This document shows positions 1-8,998 of a DNA stretch of 64,000 nucleotides, piece by piece. Below the pieces are notes generated by a model. It did no database searches, was not told where the DNA came from, and saw only the letters and a program-made list of their open reading frames with translations. The position numbers were made by a program, and so were the translations under genes. The first letter of the stretch is position 1. Every line of letters starts with the position of its first letter. Origin of the DNA: Cellvibrio sp. PSBB023 (GTDB lineage Bacteria; Pseudomonadota; Gammaproteobacteria; Pseudomonadales; Cellvibrionaceae). The DNA is taken from NCBI RefSeq assembly GCF_002007605.1, contig NZ_CP019799.1, forward strand, positions 2,232,001-2,296,000, given 5' to 3'.

Positions 1-119
1 GAATGGATGGAAATAATTTCGGTGTTGTGCAACACAAACTGTTTTGGTGTTTGCTGCGCTATGGCCAGCGGTACCAAGCCACACAACAGCAACACTGCCA
101 GCACATATTGTTTATACAT
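1..119 (-). CDS. Secreted protein, N-terminal fragment (cut by window start)
   Basis: An open frame starts at the ATG whose complement lies at 117-119 and runs off the left edge after 39 codons. It begins with a convincing signal peptide (MYKQYVLAVLLLCGLVPLAIA, with cleavage likely after AIA). The mature part then starts QQTPKQFVLHNTEIISIH. An AGGTGA ribosome binding site lies just upstream. It sits 33 bases downstream of the Smr gene on the same strand and may be co-transcribed with it. The start of the mature protein recalls secreted alpha/beta-hydrolase esterases, but too little is visible to assign a family. Confidence 0.6.
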   Translation of the reverse strand, partial: MYKQYVLAVLLLCGLVPLAIAQQTPKQFVLHNTEIISIH

Positions 120-152
120 AGTTCACCTATCCATTCAGTTTGTTGTGCTCAA

Positions 153-740
153 TTAACGTTTGTTGTGCAGTTCCCAGGTTTCCATCTTTTTCTTTTCACT
201 TTTACGCAACAATACATAAGTCGCACCAACCCAGCCGTGGCGTTTTTGTGCCGAGTGAAATGCCATGACTTCATCTAACTGCGGCAGCCAATGGGCAATA
301 CAACTTTTTAATTGTGCCGGCTGCTCACGCCCCTCACCTTTACCATGGGTAATTAAAGCGCAGCGAATATCGTTACTCATGCAATCTTTCACAAACTGAA
401 ATACCGCAGTGCGCGCTTGCTCAACCGTCATGTGATGCAAATCCAGTCGCGCATCGATTTGGTACTTACCCATACGCAAGCTGCGATAGACACCGTGTTG
501 CACACCGTCGCGCTTGAACTCAATCACAGCGAGCGGATCAAGCGGTTCAATATATTCGCCAGAAAGAAAGTTTTTATCTTTGGCGAGTTCAGCCGTCGCG
601 GCTTTGCGACGGGTTTCAATACTGGTTTTATCTGTATGCGGCGACGCAAGTACAACTTTTTCTTCAACCTTGATGGGTTTTACATCTTTCATTTGGGAGA
701 GAAAGAAATCGGTATCGTTGCCTGAATTGTGGGTAGACAT
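153..740 (-). CDS. Smr-domain protein (SmrA-like endonuclease)
   Basis: 195 residues. The C-terminal half is an Smr domain: LDLHHMT near residue 100, then ITHGKGEG, and a final motif containing GATYVLLRK. The N-terminal half resembles the DUF2027-free leader of proteobacterial SmrA/SmrB proteins, including a region with LDPLAVIEFKRDGVQ. Smr domains occur in MutS2 C-termini and have nicking-endonuclease or RNA-cleaving activity, and SmrB rescues collided ribosomes in E. coli. Nothing here shows which activity applies. The gene stands alone apart from the truncated secreted gene behind it. Family assignment is firm; the SmrA versus SmrB choice is uncertain. Confidence 0.88.
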   Translation of the reverse strand: MSTHNSGNDTDFFLSQMKDVKPIKVEEKVVLASPHTDKTSIETRRKAATAELAKDKNFLSGEYIEPLDPLAVIEFKRDGVQHGVYRSLRMGKYQIDARLDLHHMTVEQARTAVFQFVKDCMSNDIRCALITHGKGEGREQPAQLKSCIAHWLPQLDEVMAFHSAQKRHGWVGATYVLLRKSEKKKMETWELHNKR

Positions 741-777
741 AAGCAGAGATCTGAACAGCCATTGAGGATATGGAATT

Positions 778-820
778 GTAAAACAAAAGGCCGCCCTTGT
801 GAGGCGACCTTTTGTTTTAC
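778..820 (-). terminator. Bidirectional hairpin terminator after acs
   Basis: Inverted arms at 778-795 and 803-820 (GTAAAACAAAAGG-CGCC against its complement, one mismatch) form an 18-bp stem with a 7-base loop. Both ends are rich in A or T (TTTTGTTTT on each strand), so it can end acs transcription on the minus strand. It lies between acs and the Smr gene. Confidence 0.8.
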
Positions 821-871
821 GTATTACGCTGAGCGCGCGATTATGTACACACCCACTTATTTACCGCACCG

Positions 872-2809
872 CTATTGATTTGCGCGATTGGCAATCAGCT
901 CATTTACTACGGCCGGATCAGCGAGGGTTGAGGTATCACCCAGTGAGTCCAGTTCATTGGCGGCGATTTTGCGCAAAATGCGGCGCATGATTTTGCCGGA
1001 GCGGGTTTTTGGCAGGCCAGGTGCCCATTGGATTACATCCGGACGGGCGATAGCGCCAATTTCTTTTACCACCAGGGCCAGCAATTCTTTTTTCAATTCA
1101 TCGCTGGGCTGTTCGTCTGCCATCAGGGTTACATAGGCGTAGATGCCCTGACCTTTGATGTCGTGGGGGTAGCCAACTACCGCCGCTTCGGCAACCTTGT
1201 CGTGTAATACCAGCGCGCTTTCCACTTCAGCAGTGCCCATGCGGTGACCGGAAACGTTCAACACATCGTCCACACGACCGGTGATCCAATAATAACCATC
1301 GGCATCGCGACGGGCACCGTCGCCGGTGAAGTAGTAGCCAGGATAGGTGCTGTAGTAGGTATCGATGCAGCGTTGATGGTCGCCAAACACAGTGCGGATC
1401 TGGCTTGGCCATGCAGCTTTAATACAGAGGTTGCCCTCGCCTGCGCCGATCACTTCTTTGCCTTCCGCATCTAGCAACACAGGCTGCACACCAAAGAAAG
1501 GGACAGTGGCGGAGCCGGGTTTGAGGTCAATCGCGCCGGGCAATGGTGTCAGCATGTGAGCGCCGGTTTCGGTTTGCCACCAGGTATCCATAATCGGACA
1601 ACGGCTGTCGCCGACGACACGGTAGTACCACTCCCAAGCTTCGGGGTTAATTGGCTCGCCCACGCTGCCGAGGATTTTCAGGCTGGCGCGCGAAGTTTTG
1701 GTGACGTAATCGTTGCCTGCGCCCATGAGTGCGCGAATCGCAGTGGGTGCGGTGTAGAAGCTGTTTACGCCGTGCTTGTCGATGACTTGCCAGCAGCGTG
1801 AAGCATCGGGATAAGTGGGCACACCTTCAAACATGAGGGTAGTCGCGCCGTTGGTGAGTGGGCCATAGACGATGTAGCTGTGACCGGTCACCCAACCTAC
1901 GTCGGCGGTACACCAGTAAACGTCGCCTTCCTGATAATCGAACACGTACTTGTGGGTCATGGCCGCTTGCAGCAAGTAGCCGCCGGTGGTGTGCAATACG
2001 CCTTTGGGTTTGCCAGTTGAGCCGGAGGTGTAAAGGATAAAGAGTGGATCTTCGGCATCCATCACTGCTGGCTCACACTCTTTTGCCTGACGCTCAACCA
2101 GATCTTCGTACCAGAAATCGCGCTTTTCATCCCAGGCGATATCACCGCCGGTACGTTTTACCACGATACAGGTATGCACACCGGGGCATTGCGCCAGAGC
2201 GATGTCCGCATTCTTTTTCAGCGGGACGCGCTTGCCGCCACGCAGACCTTCGTCCGCCGTAATTACTACCTGACATTCTGCATCCTGAATGCGATCTTTC
2301 AATGCCTCGGGAGAGAATCCACCGAAGACGATGGAATGGATTGCACCGATACGGGTACAAGCGAGCATGGCGTAAGCCGCTTCGGGGATCATTGGCATAT
2401 AGATGCACACGCGATCGCCCTTTTTCACACCGCGTTCACGCAATGCATTGGCAAGGCGACAGACCTGATCGTGCAGCTCTTGATAACTAATAAATTGGTC
2501 TTCGGAAGGATCATCACCTTCCCAGATAATAGCCGTCTGCTTGGCGCGAGCAGGCAGATGGCGATCAATACAGTTAACGCTGACGTTGAGTTTGCCGTCG
2601 ATAAACCATTTCACTTCGCCTTTGCGCAAATCGCTCTTGGTCACTTGTGACCAGGGTTGCTGCCAGGTCAGGAACGCTTTCGCCTGCTCGGCCCAGAAGA
2701 TATCCGGCGAATTTACCGATTGCTCATACATGGATTTGTAGCGCGCCAAGTTGATGGCAGCCTTGCTTTTAAAGGACTCAGGAACGGGATACAGATTCAC
2801 TTCTGACAT
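872..2809 (-). CDS. acs: Acetyl-CoA synthetase
   Basis: 645 residues, matching the roughly 650-residue family length. The enzyme activates acetate with ATP and CoA to give acetyl-CoA through an acetyl-adenylate intermediate in the cytoplasm. Visible adenylate-forming motifs are [12 protein letters not shown] around residue 265 and the WWQTETG motif near residue 415. The C-terminal [10 protein letters not shown] carries the lysine that is acetylated and regulates bacterial Acs. The gene ends at a strong terminator. Its upstream region holds an 18-base near-palindrome that could be an operator. Monocistronic by context. Confidence 0.98.
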   Translation of the reverse strand: MSEVNLYPVPESFKSKAAINLARYKSMYEQSVNSPDIFWAEQAKAFLTWQQPWSQVTKSDLRKGEVKWFIDGKLNVSVNCIDRHLPARAKQTAIIWEGDDPSEDQFISYQELHDQVCRLANALRERGVKKGDRVCIYMPMIPEAAYAMLACTRIGAIHSIVFGGFSPEALKDRIQDAECQVVITADEGLRGGKRVPLKKNADIALAQCPGVHTCIVVKRTGGDIAWDEKRDFWYEDLVERQAKECEPAVMDAEDPLFILYTSGSTGKPKGVLHTTGGYLLQAAMTHKYVFDYQEGDVYWCTADVGWVTGHSYIVYGPLTNGATTLMFEGVPTYPDASRCWQVIDKHGVNSFYTAPTAIRALMGAGNDYVTKTSRASLKILGSVGEPINPEAWEWYYRVVGDSRCPIMDTWWQTETGAHMLTPLPGAIDLKPGSATVPFFGVQPVLLDAEGKEVIGAGEGNLCIKAAWPSQIRTVFGDHQRCIDTYYSTYPGYYFTGDGARRDADGYYWITGRVDDVLNVSGHRMGTAEVESALVLHDKVAEAAVVGYPHDIKGQGIYAYVTLMADEQPSDELKKELLALVVKEIGAIARPDVIQWAPGLPKTRSGKIMRRILRKIAANELDSLGDTSTLADPAVVNELIANRANQ

Positions 2810-2930
2810 GTTTATCTCTCTTCGACGTTATCTTGTTATTCAGTGGAAAACCGCGAATGAAGGAAGGGGCGCAGACTCCATCCGTCTATAAATCTGAGGC
2901 TAAGCTTAGCAGCAATGATCGATAAATCTC

Positions 2931-2948
2931 AATGACAACGTTGTCTAC
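2931..2948. promoter_or_regulatory. LacI-family-like operator upstream of acs
   Basis: AATGACAACGTTGTCTAC is a near-perfect palindrome (TGACAACGTTGTC core) centred on CG, about 120 bases upstream of the acs start. It resembles the operators described for the N-acetylglucosamine repressor NagR (LacI family) of Alteromonadales. A sister site, AATGACAACGTTGCCATG, lies at 35850-35867. The identity of the binding protein is inference. Confidence 0.45.
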
Positions 2949-2987
2949 AACAGTTAAAAAACGTTTATTTTACAACTTGCCCAGACA

Positions 2988-3209
2988 CTACTCTTTAGAC
3001 CTGCCCGGCCCTTCACGATCCATCCGCTCCAGCTCTTGTTTGTAAGCTTCCATCTCCTCCCAATCAAATGCAGTTCCCGCATTTAACTGACCTGGATGCT
3101 GCGCCCGCAGCTTGGCATTTTCTTGCAAGCTATGCTCTTTTTCAGATTCATCGTCCGGGTTATTTAACACATCGAATTGTTTCAGGATTTCGTCAGTTTT
3201 CTTGGACAT
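2988..3209 (-). CDS. Small acidic hypothetical protein
   Basis: 73 residues starting MSKKTDEILKQFD. This start is chosen because AGGGGGAATC sits directly upstream; a longer frame reaches 3290 but would run through the panD terminator. The protein is hydrophilic and charged, with predicted helices (SEKEHSLQENAKLRAQ and EEMEAYKQELERMDREG), no signal peptide and no membrane segment. I do not recognise a characterised family. It lies downstream of panD but beyond a terminator, so it is probably transcribed separately. Confidence 0.75.
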   Translation of the reverse strand: MSKKTDEILKQFDVLNNPDDESEKEHSLQENAKLRAQHPGQLNAGTAFDWEEMEAYKQELERMDREGPGRSKE

Positions 3210-3234
3210 AGATTCCCCCTCGAGTGACAGAAAC

Positions 3235-3260
3235 AAAAAAGGGCCGCTAAGGACCCTTTT
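3235..3260 (-). terminator. Rho-independent terminator after panD
   Basis: On the minus strand AAAAGGGTCC, a TTAGC loop and GGCCCTTTTTT form a GC stem followed by a T run, 46 bases past the panD stop codon. It also lies in the leader of the small gene ending at 2988. Confidence 0.85.
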
Positions 3261-3305
3261 ATACGCAACCTTGTTGCAATACAAACGCATCGCGCGTCAG
3301 ACAAT

Positions 3306-3686
3306 TTACTCCATTTGCATGGGAATAGTATTGCTGGTGCGATTAACACTGTTGTCTTCGTTCAAATAAACCAGCTTGGGCTTGTGTGCCGCCAGCTCTT
3401 CGTCATTAAAGTAACCGTAGGTAGCGATAATGACGCGATCCCCCACTGCCACTTTACGCGCCGCAGCGCCATTCATGGAGAAGGTACCTGAACCAGGTTC
3501 GGCAAGGATGATATAGGTGTGGAAACGCTCGCCATTATTGACGTTATAGATATCGATTTGCTCGAACTCGCGCATACCTGCCAGTGCTACCAAGTCGGCA
3601 TCAATCGCGCAGGAACCGTCGTACCACAGTTCGGCCTGGGTTACCTTGGCCATGTGTAATTTTGCTTTAAGCATATGAGTCAGCAT
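3306..3686 (-). CDS. panD: Aspartate 1-decarboxylase precursor
   Basis: 126 residues, the same length as E. coli PanD. The proenzyme cleaves itself between Gly24 and Ser25 (YDGSCAID), which leaves a pyruvoyl group on the new N-terminus. The mature enzyme converts L-aspartate to beta-alanine for pantothenate and coenzyme A synthesis. The conserved [12 protein letters not shown] and SMNGAAARK stretches are present. It lies 41 bases downstream of panC, so panC-panD form an operon. No panB is present upstream, unlike the common panB-panC-panD order. Confidence 0.97.
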   Translation of the reverse strand: MLTHMLKAKLHMAKVTQAELWYDGSCAIDADLVALAGMREFEQIDIYNVNNGERFHTYIILAEPGSGTFSMNGAAARKVAVGDRVIIATYGYFNDEELAAHKPKLVYLNEDNSVNRTSNTIPMQME

Positions 3687-3727
3687 GGAATCCTCCGGGG
3701 AATCACTGGTGCGGCGCCCTGATTGAC

Positions 3728-4585
3728 TCAGGCAAGCACCACAGAAACATTGTCAATTAATCGTGCACCCTGGGTATACATGGCGCCGAGTATAGTGATC
3801 TCCCGATCATCGTGTGCCGCCATTTCCAGTGTGCGGCTATTACAAATACTGATGTAGTCCACTCGAAAGCCCGCTGCTTCTATTTGCGCACGCGCTTCGT
3901 CCACCAGCACAGAAAAATCGCGGCGACCATCGCTGATCGCCTGCTTGATCCCATTCAAACTGCGGTTGAGTACCGCCACGTTCGGGCGCTCATCGGCAGT
4001 GATAAAACCATTGCGCGAACTCATCGCCAAGCCGTCTTCCTCGCGGAAAATGTCGCCAGCGGTGATTTTAATGGGAATACACAGGTCTTCCACCATACGG
4101 CGGATCACCGCCAACTGCTGAAAATCCTTGATGCCAAACACTGCTTCATCTGGCTGCACAATATTAAACAACTTGGTGACTACGGTTGTCACGCCCTCAA
4201 AGTGACCGGGGCGGCTGGCACCGCAGAGCACATCGGTCATGGTCGGCACTATGACACGAGTCTGTTCGGCCATACCGTTGGGGTAAATTTCTTTTTCATC
4301 GGGGCAAAACAGGTAGTTACAGCCCACAGCGTCCAACTTGGCCGAGTCGGCAGCGAGTGTACGCGGGTACTTATCCCAGTCCTCATTCAATCCAAACTGC
4401 AATGGATTGACGAAAATACTGGTCACGACCACATCGCAATTGCGCTGGGCGATTTTCACCAATTCGATGTGCGCGCTGTGTAAGTTGCCCATGGTCGGCA
4501 CAAACCCGATGCGCTTACCGGCTTTGCGCTCGGCAGCCAAGGCATCACGAAGGGATTGGATATGGTGAAAAACCTGCATATTCAT
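3728..4585 (-). CDS. panC: Pantothenate synthetase
   Basis: 285 residues, typical for the family. It ligates pantoate and beta-alanine with ATP in the last step of pantothenate synthesis. The N-terminal nucleotide-binding motif [17 protein letters not shown] is a variant of the usual MGALHx[18 protein letters not shown] and the downstream MSSRN motif are also visible. It is first in a panC-panD unit, and PanD supplies its beta-alanine substrate. Confidence 0.97.
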   Translation of the reverse strand: MNMQVFHHIQSLRDALAAERKAGKRIGFVPTMGNLHSAHIELVKIAQRNCDVVVTSIFVNPLQFGLNEDWDKYPRTLAADSAKLDAVGCNYLFCPDEKEIYPNGMAEQTRVIVPTMTDVLCGASRPGHFEGVTTVVTKLFNIVQPDEAVFGIKDFQQLAVIRRMVEDLCIPIKITAGDIFREEDGLAMSSRNGFITADERPNVAVLNRSLNGIKQAISDGRRDFSVLVDEARAQIEAAGFRVDYISICNSRTLEMAAHDDREITILGAMYTQGARLIDNVSVVLA

Positions 4586-4699
4586 GCCTCAAACTGCCCG
4601 TCAAACAGGAGTGGATTCGGGCGCGCGATGATACACGCTCAGGCTGGAGAAGTATATTTTGTGGACAAAGAATAACCGCATCTTGAGCAAAACCGCGCC

Positions 4700-5236
4700 T
4701 TAGGGGAATAGCCGAACCTGATCACCAACCTGCGGTAGACGCAGCACAGCATCGCCCATTCGCATCAATCCACCCTGAATGACTTTGGCACACAAGCCGC
4801 CGTAACCAAACATAGCCGCAGTACCACCCGCACCAAGGGCTTCATCCATACGCGAACAGGGGTGACAGAGAGCGCTGGTTTCGAGGATGACATCGCCAAT
4901 TTGCAAACGCTGGTAGCGCAGCAAATTCATATTCATGCCGGAGATCACCAGATTACGACGCAGCAGGCGCGGATCAATCGATGCATGCCCTGTGTGATGA
5001 CAAATCTGCTGGATATATTCACTGCTGATCAACGTGACTTGGCGCGCTGAACCCGGTGTTTTTTTCATGCGGTGATCACCCACCAACCCCAAGCCCACCA
5101 CCGCTTCAACCTGATCGACCACTACCACTTCACCGCGCCGCTCACTGCGCAAGCCAATCCACTCCAGTTTTCCGGGGGCGATATTGGCGCAAAGTTTATC
5201 GAGCAATTTGGCTTGGCTGTTCATGGAGGTGCTCAT
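4700..5236 (-). CDS. MOSC-domain protein
   Basis: 178 residues matching the MOSC fold found at the C-terminus of molybdenum cofactor sulfurases. Seen are the LGLVGDHR motif near residue 52, RQVTLISSEY, RRNLVISGMN, and CHPCSRM near residue 125 with the conserved cysteine. GYGGLCAKVIQGG follows. Stand-alone MOSC proteins are thought to carry sulfur or hydroxylated N-compounds to Mo enzymes; the substrate here is unknown. Its ATG overlaps the vapC stop (TAATG), so it is translationally coupled to the toxin-antitoxin genes, which is an unusual association. Confidence 0.88.
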   Translation of the reverse strand: MSTSMNSQAKLLDKLCANIAPGKLEWIGLRSERRGEVVVVDQVEAVVGLGLVGDHRMKKTPGSARQVTLISSEYIQQICHHTGHASIDPRLLRRNLVISGMNMNLLRYQRLQIGDVILETSALCHPCSRMDEALGAGGTAAMFGYGGLCAKVIQGGLMRMGDAVLRLPQVGDQVRLFP

Positions 5237-5613
5237 TAGGGTTTGGCGAGGTAATCCACGCCGGGAAGGGATTTAAAGTGGGCATCGCAAGTCAGTAAGC
5301 GTGCACCAGCACGCTGGGCGCTCGCATAGACAATCGCATCGGCAGTCGCCAGCTTGTGCTGCCTATGCATTTCAGCCGCGAGCAGTGCGGTTTCGGTATC
5401 CAGATTGAGTACTTGGCATTTTTGGGTATAGGCAATAACGATGTCGGCAATATTTTCGTCGCACTCGCGCAGCAGCCATTTGCTCAACTCAAACTGGACT
5501 ATGGTGGGCACCAAACAATACTCTTGCGCTGGAAACAGGCCAGCCAACGCCTCACGTAAATTACCACCAATTAACCACTCGATCCAAACCGAGGTATCTA
5601 CGACCACTCGCAT
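5236..5613 (-). CDS. vapC: PIN-domain toxin, VapC-type RNase
   Basis: 125 residues. The PIN fold is shown by VVVDTSVWIEW at the N-terminus, a central ELSKWLLRE segment, the acidic TADAIVYASAQ motif near residue 92, and LLTCDAHFKSLPGV near the C-terminus. These supply the acidic residues that bind Mg2+. VapC toxins are ribonucleases held inactive by their cognate antitoxin. The gene overlaps the antitoxin stop codon by one base (TGATG), the normal tight coupling of a type II module. Confidence 0.93.
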   Translation of the reverse strand: MRVVVDTSVWIEWLIGGNLREALAGLFPAQEYCLVPTIVQFELSKWLLRECDENIADIVIAYTQKCQVLNLDTETALLAAEMHRQHKLATADAIVYASAQRAGARLLTCDAHFKSLPGVDYLAKP

Positions 5614-5822
5614 CAGTAGCGATCCTCGCGATCGCGGTAATTTTCAATGTTTGCACCCTTGGCGATACCGGCCAGCTCCGATAATTCCGGCACAGGCATA
5701 ATCAATACCCCCTTGCCTTTGGGAATAAATACAAACTCCTGCCCACTCTGCCAATGCTGCTCTTCACGCACCTGCTGAGGGATGGATATTTGGTATTTGC
5801 TGGATAGAGTTGCAGTCGCCAT
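5613..5822 (-). CDS. vapB: AbrB/MazE-type antitoxin, VapB-like
   Basis: 69 residues with the swapped-hairpin AbrB DNA-binding motif at the N-terminus (LSSKYQISIPQQVREEQHW). The C-terminal tail is variable and probably binds the toxin. It precedes vapC with a one-base overlap. Antitoxins of this type repress their own operon together with the toxin. There is a TAGGAG ribosome binding site just upstream. Confidence 0.9.
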   Translation of the reverse strand: MATATLSSKYQISIPQQVREEQHWQSGQEFVFIPKGKGVLIMPVPELSELAGIAKGANIENYRDREDRY

Positions 5823-5897
5823 TTCTTACTCCTAAAGGATCGATAAGCCACTCGTAAGAATATAGAGAGCATGCGATCAATAAGCAAGTAATCCGGC

Positions 5898-7304
5898 TTA
5901 ATACTGATCCTGCTGGAAATACTCAGGCGCAAGATTATCAAAGCGAGTGTATTTGCCAACGAAGGCGGCGCGGCAGGTGCCGATTTCACCGTTACGTTGT
6001 TTGCCGATAATCAATTCAGCCATGCCTTTGTCGGGGCTGTCTTCGTTGTAGTATTCGTCGCGATAGATAAACAGGATCACGTCGGCGTCCTGCTCGATGG
6101 CGCCCGATTCACGCAAGTCGGAGTTCATAGGGCGCTTGTTAGGGCGCTGCTCTACGCCGCGGTTTAACTGCGAGAGGGCGATCATCGGGCATTCGAATTC
6201 TTTGGCCATGCCTTTGAGCGAGCGCGAAATTTCGGAAATTTCCTGGGTACGGCCTTCACCGCTGCCGGCAACCGTCATTAACTGCAGGTAGTCGACCATG
6301 ATCATGCCGGGGTTGCCGTGTTCGCGGGCAATACGCCGGATACGGGCGCGCATTTCCTGCGGGTTCAAACCGCCGGTATCGTCGATAAATAGCAATTTGT
6401 CTTTCAATTTGGCTACGGCGGAGGAGAGTTTTGGCCAATCCTCTTCGGTGAGTTTACCGTTACGCATTTTGCCTTGGTCGATACGGCCAATGGAGGACAT
6501 CATCCGCTGCACCAATGCGGTTGAGGGCATTTCCATACTGAACACCACGACTGGACGCGCTTGGTTAAACAAGGCGCCTTCCACGAAATTGAGTGCCAAT
6601 GCGGTTTTACCCATGGACGGACGCGCTGCCAGAATAATCAGTTCGCCCGGCTGCCATCCGGAGGTGCGCTGATCCAGATCGGTAATCCCACTGGGCACAC
6701 CGGTGATGTCGCTGCCGGAGCGGAAGAGTTCGTCGATGCGCTGTACTGTCGCCTTGAGGAGTTCATTCACCCCCACCAAACCGCCTTCTTTAGGGCGATC
6801 TTCGGCGATCTCGGCCACGCGTTTTTCGGCCAGTTGCAACAGGTCATCGGAATCCAGCCCTGCGGGATTCATACTGGATTTACTAATATCCTGCGCGGCG
6901 GCAATCAGTTGGCGCAGGGTGGAACGCTCGCGCACAATTTTGGCATAGGCGGCGATGTTGGCAGCACTTGGGGTGTTGTTGGCCATTTCGACCAGATAGC
7001 CCAAACCGCCCACACGCTCCAGCTCATCGTGCTTGTGTAGCTCTTCAGAAAGGGTGATGACATCCAGCGGCTGACCAGCTTCCTGCAGCGCCAGCATCAT
7101 GCGGAAAATAAGCTTGTGATCTTCGCGGAAAAAGTCCGATTCGGTGACCACTTCCAACACCGCATCCAGGCGGTTGTTATCCAACATCAAACCACCCAAC
7201 ACCGATTGCTCAGCCTCGACCGAGTGCGGCAGGGCAGACTGGGCGGTTAGTTGGCTCGCGAGGCGATCCTCAAAACTGGCAGATTCGAAGCTGGATTCAG
7301 GCAT
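5898..7304 (-). CDS. dnaB: Replicative DNA helicase DnaB
   Basis: 468 residues. The N-terminal DnaB domain (HSVEAEQSVLGGLMLD, residues 25-130) is followed by a linker and the RecA-like hexameric helicase domain. The Walker A motif is ARPSMGKTALA near residue 230, and Walker B is IMVDYLQLM. ALSQLNRGVE and the arginine-finger region DLRESGAIEQDAD follow. It unwinds DNA at the replication fork. It lies downstream of rplI, the common gammaproteobacterial order, but a strong hairpin terminator separates the two. Confidence 0.98.
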   Translation of the reverse strand: MPESSFESASFEDRLASQLTAQSALPHSVEAEQSVLGGLMLDNNRLDAVLEVVTESDFFREDHKLIFRMMLALQEAGQPLDVITLSEELHKHDELERVGGLGYLVEMANNTPSAANIAAYAKIVRERSTLRQLIAAAQDISKSSMNPAGLDSDDLLQLAEKRVAEIAEDRPKEGGLVGVNELLKATVQRIDELFRSGSDITGVPSGITDLDQRTSGWQPGELIILAARPSMGKTALALNFVEGALFNQARPVVVFSMEMPSTALVQRMMSSIGRIDQGKMRNGKLTEEDWPKLSSAVAKLKDKLLFIDDTGGLNPQEMRARIRRIAREHGNPGMIMVDYLQLMTVAGSGEGRTQEISEISRSLKGMAKEFECPMIALSQLNRGVEQRPNKRPMNSDLRESGAIEQDADVILFIYRDEYYNEDSPDKGMAELIIGKQRNGEIGTCRAAFVGKYTRFDNLAPEYFQQDQY

Positions 7305-7378
7305 AAGTAGTCAAAAACACTGGCATAGTTATTGATCGGCGAAGATCTTTATCGGCGATGTTATAGCGATAGATGTGC

Positions 7379-7455
7379 AAAAAAAATCGGGCACTTCTTC
7401 AACCCTGTGTACGTGTCAAAACACATAATAAAAGGTTGTCGATAGTGCCCGATTT
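7379..7455 (-). terminator. Long-stem terminator of the rpsF-rpsR-rplI operon
   Basis: Perfect 12-bp arms AAATCGGGCACT (7384-7395) and AGTGCCCGATTT (7444-7455) enclose 48 bases that can pair further (CAACC with GGTTG, TGTG with CACA). On the minus strand the stem is followed by a run of eight T residues. This is an unusually long terminator between rplI and dnaB. Confidence 0.75.
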
Positions 7456-7487
7456 CATCTGGCTTGTCAGTAATTCAAATCCCCCTA

Positions 7488-7510
7488 CCGCCTTCCTTTA
7501 ATAAAGGAAG
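7488..7510. repeat. Short palindrome downstream of rplI
   Basis: CTTCCTTTAATAAAGGAAG forms a 7-bp stem with a 5-base loop and has no T run. It may be an mRNA 3' stabilising hairpin or part of a dispersed intergenic repeat. No other copy was noticed in the window. Confidence 0.35.
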
Positions 7511-7529
7511 CCTTGGAGGGATTCAATAA

Positions 7530-7976
7530 TTACTCTGGAATAACAGCCAGTTTAACAGCCTGAATCACTTCAGCGTGCAACTGAACATCGATCTCGTATT
7601 GACCGATTTCACGCAGAACGCCTTGCGGCAAGCGAACTTCAGACTTAGCAACAGTCACGCCAGCAGCGGTGATTGCATCAGCGATGTCGCGAGTGCCGAT
7701 AGAACCGAACAGACGGCCTTCGTCACCGGCGTTGGCAGCGATAGTCACTTCCAAAGCAGCCAGTTTTTCAGCGCGTGCAGTTGCATCAGCAATTTTCGCA
7801 GCAGCAGCCGCTTCCAACTCAGCGCGACGCGCTTCGAAGTCAGCGATGTTTTTAGCAGTAGCAGCAACCGCTTTGCCTTGTGGCAACAGGTAGTTACGGC
7901 CATAGCCAGACTTAACGCTAACTTTGTCACCAATAGCGCCTAATTTACCTACTTTATCGAGCAGAATAACTTCCAT
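7530..7976 (-). CDS. rplI: 50S ribosomal protein L9
   Basis: 148 residues, the family length. The N-terminal rRNA-binding domain ([36 protein letters not shown]) is joined by an alanine-rich helix to the C-terminal domain ([14 protein letters not shown]). It is last in the rpsF-rpsR-rplI operon. Confidence 0.99.
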   Translation of the reverse strand: MEVILLDKVGKLGAIGDKVSVKSGYGRNYLLPQGKAVAATAKNIADFEARRAELEAAAAAKIADATARAEKLAALEVTIAANAGDEGRLFGSIGTRDIADAITAAGVTVAKSEVRLPQGVLREIGQYEIDVQLHAEVIQAVKLAVIPE

Positions 7977-7987
7977 CTCTTTACCCC

Positions 7988-8215
7988 TTACTCGTGGCTG
8001 TCAGTGTATGGAATCAAAGCCAGGTAACGAGCACGCTTGATAGCAGTAGCCAACTGACGTTGGTATTTCGCTTTGGTGCCAGTGATACGGCTTGGAACGA
8101 TTTTGCCGGTTTCAGTGATGTAAGCTTTCAGCGTTTCAACATCTTTGTAATCGATGCGCTTGGTGCCTTCAGCGGTAAAACGGCAGAATTTGCGACGACG
8201 GAAAAAACGGGCCAT
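7988..8215 (-). CDS. rpsR: 30S ribosomal protein S18
   Basis: 75 residues. The typical basic N-terminus ([14 protein letters not shown]) is followed by the [31 protein letters not shown] core. It pairs with S6 on the small subunit. The gap to rpsF is only two bases, and no priB lies between them, unlike E. coli. Confidence 0.99.
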   Translation of the reverse strand: MARFFRRRKFCRFTAEGTKRIDYKDVETLKAYITETGKIVPSRITGTKAKYQRQLATAIKRARYLALIPYTDSHE

Positions 8216-8217
8216 GG

Positions 8218-8655
8218 TTATACCTCCTGCTCTTCTTCAAAATCATCTGCATCAACACCGTCTTCATCAGACAGGTCTTCTGCGTCATCACGACGTTCAG
8301 CGCGCGCTGGGCGAGCTTTGCGTTCACGGCCTTCTTTTTCGGCTTTCATGATGAATGATTCTTCAGTGATGGCGGCATCTTCACGCAGAACAAGGCTACG
8401 CAAAATGGCATCGTTGTAACGGAAGTTGGTGGTCAACTCTTCCAATACAGCGTCAGAGCACTCTACGTTCATCAGAATGTAGTGAGCTTTGTGCACTTTA
8501 TTGATGGAGTAAGCCAGTTGACGACGGCCCCAATCTTCCAAACGGTGAACTTGACCACCGTCGTTTTTGATAGCTGAGCTGTAACGCTCAACCATGGCTG
8601 GAACTTGTTCGCTTTGGTCAGGATGAACCAAGAAAACGATTTCGTAATGACGCAT
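8218..8655 (-). CDS. rpsF: 30S ribosomal protein S6
   Basis: 145 residues. The S6 fold covers about residues 1-100 ([17 protein letters not shown], then [15 protein letters not shown]). A 45-residue charged tail follows, ending in a strongly acidic run with [18 protein letters not shown]. The E. coli S6 tail is a target of glutamate addition by RimK; whether that applies here is unknown. First gene of the operon, with an AAGGAG ribosome binding site. Confidence 0.99.
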   Translation of the reverse strand: MRHYEIVFLVHPDQSEQVPAMVERYSSAIKNDGGQVHRLEDWGRRQLAYSINKVHKAHYILMNVECSDAVLEELTTNFRYNDAILRSLVLREDAAITEESFIMKAEKEGRERKARPARAERRDDAEDLSDEDGVDADDFEEEQEV

Positions 8656-8682
8656 GTTTAGCTCCTTACGGGTTAAAGCCTC

Positions 8683-8723
8683 CTACTCTGCTGGTAACAG
8701 CGGGGCAGTGAGACAAGGAGTAG
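8683..8723 (-). promoter_or_regulatory. Candidate S6:S18 autoregulatory leader hairpin
   Basis: In the rpsF leader CTACTC (minus strand, 8723-8718) pairs with GAGTAG (8688-8683). Inside is a smaller hairpin, GCTG-TTAC-CAGC, preceded by CCCCG. Known S6:S18 leaders present a bulged CCG next to a helix for binding by the protein pair. The geometry is similar, but I have not matched it to a covariance model. Confidence 0.45.
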
Positions 8724-8998
8724 CCGATTTTACGATCACAGGAGTGACTTTGCCCCCGGCCAGTTTGGGGTGCGGAATTGTACGCATAACACCCCCTGCA
8801 GGCAAGTAAAACCACGGCAGGCATTGCCTTTTGCCCACCCTACTGCGCTATTGGCACCTTCCCGAAAAAAATGGCACTGCCACTTTATGTCGAAACCTGA
8901 AGCAGGTGGTCATGCCACCAGCCCTTGTATGACATTGGCTGGGCTCTGGTGCAGCCAGAGCGAATGCATCACTACACAAGATCACCAGGAGCAACGTC
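8724..8998. other. Divergent intergenic region rpsF / GH5 gene
   Basis: No gene is seen. It should hold the rpsF promoter (minus) and the GH5 promoter (plus). A perfect 7-bp hairpin GCTCTGG/CCAGAGC (8943-8961) lies in the GH5 leader. The motif TGCCACTTT (8878-8886) resembles the repeated TCCCACTTT found near the GH16 gene. The frame 8770-9009 has no ribosome binding site and an odd composition, so I do not call it. Confidence 0.5.

Noticed and set aside
417..765. Plus-strand frames opposite the Smr gene
   Set aside because: Shadows of a gene with recognisable domain motifs.
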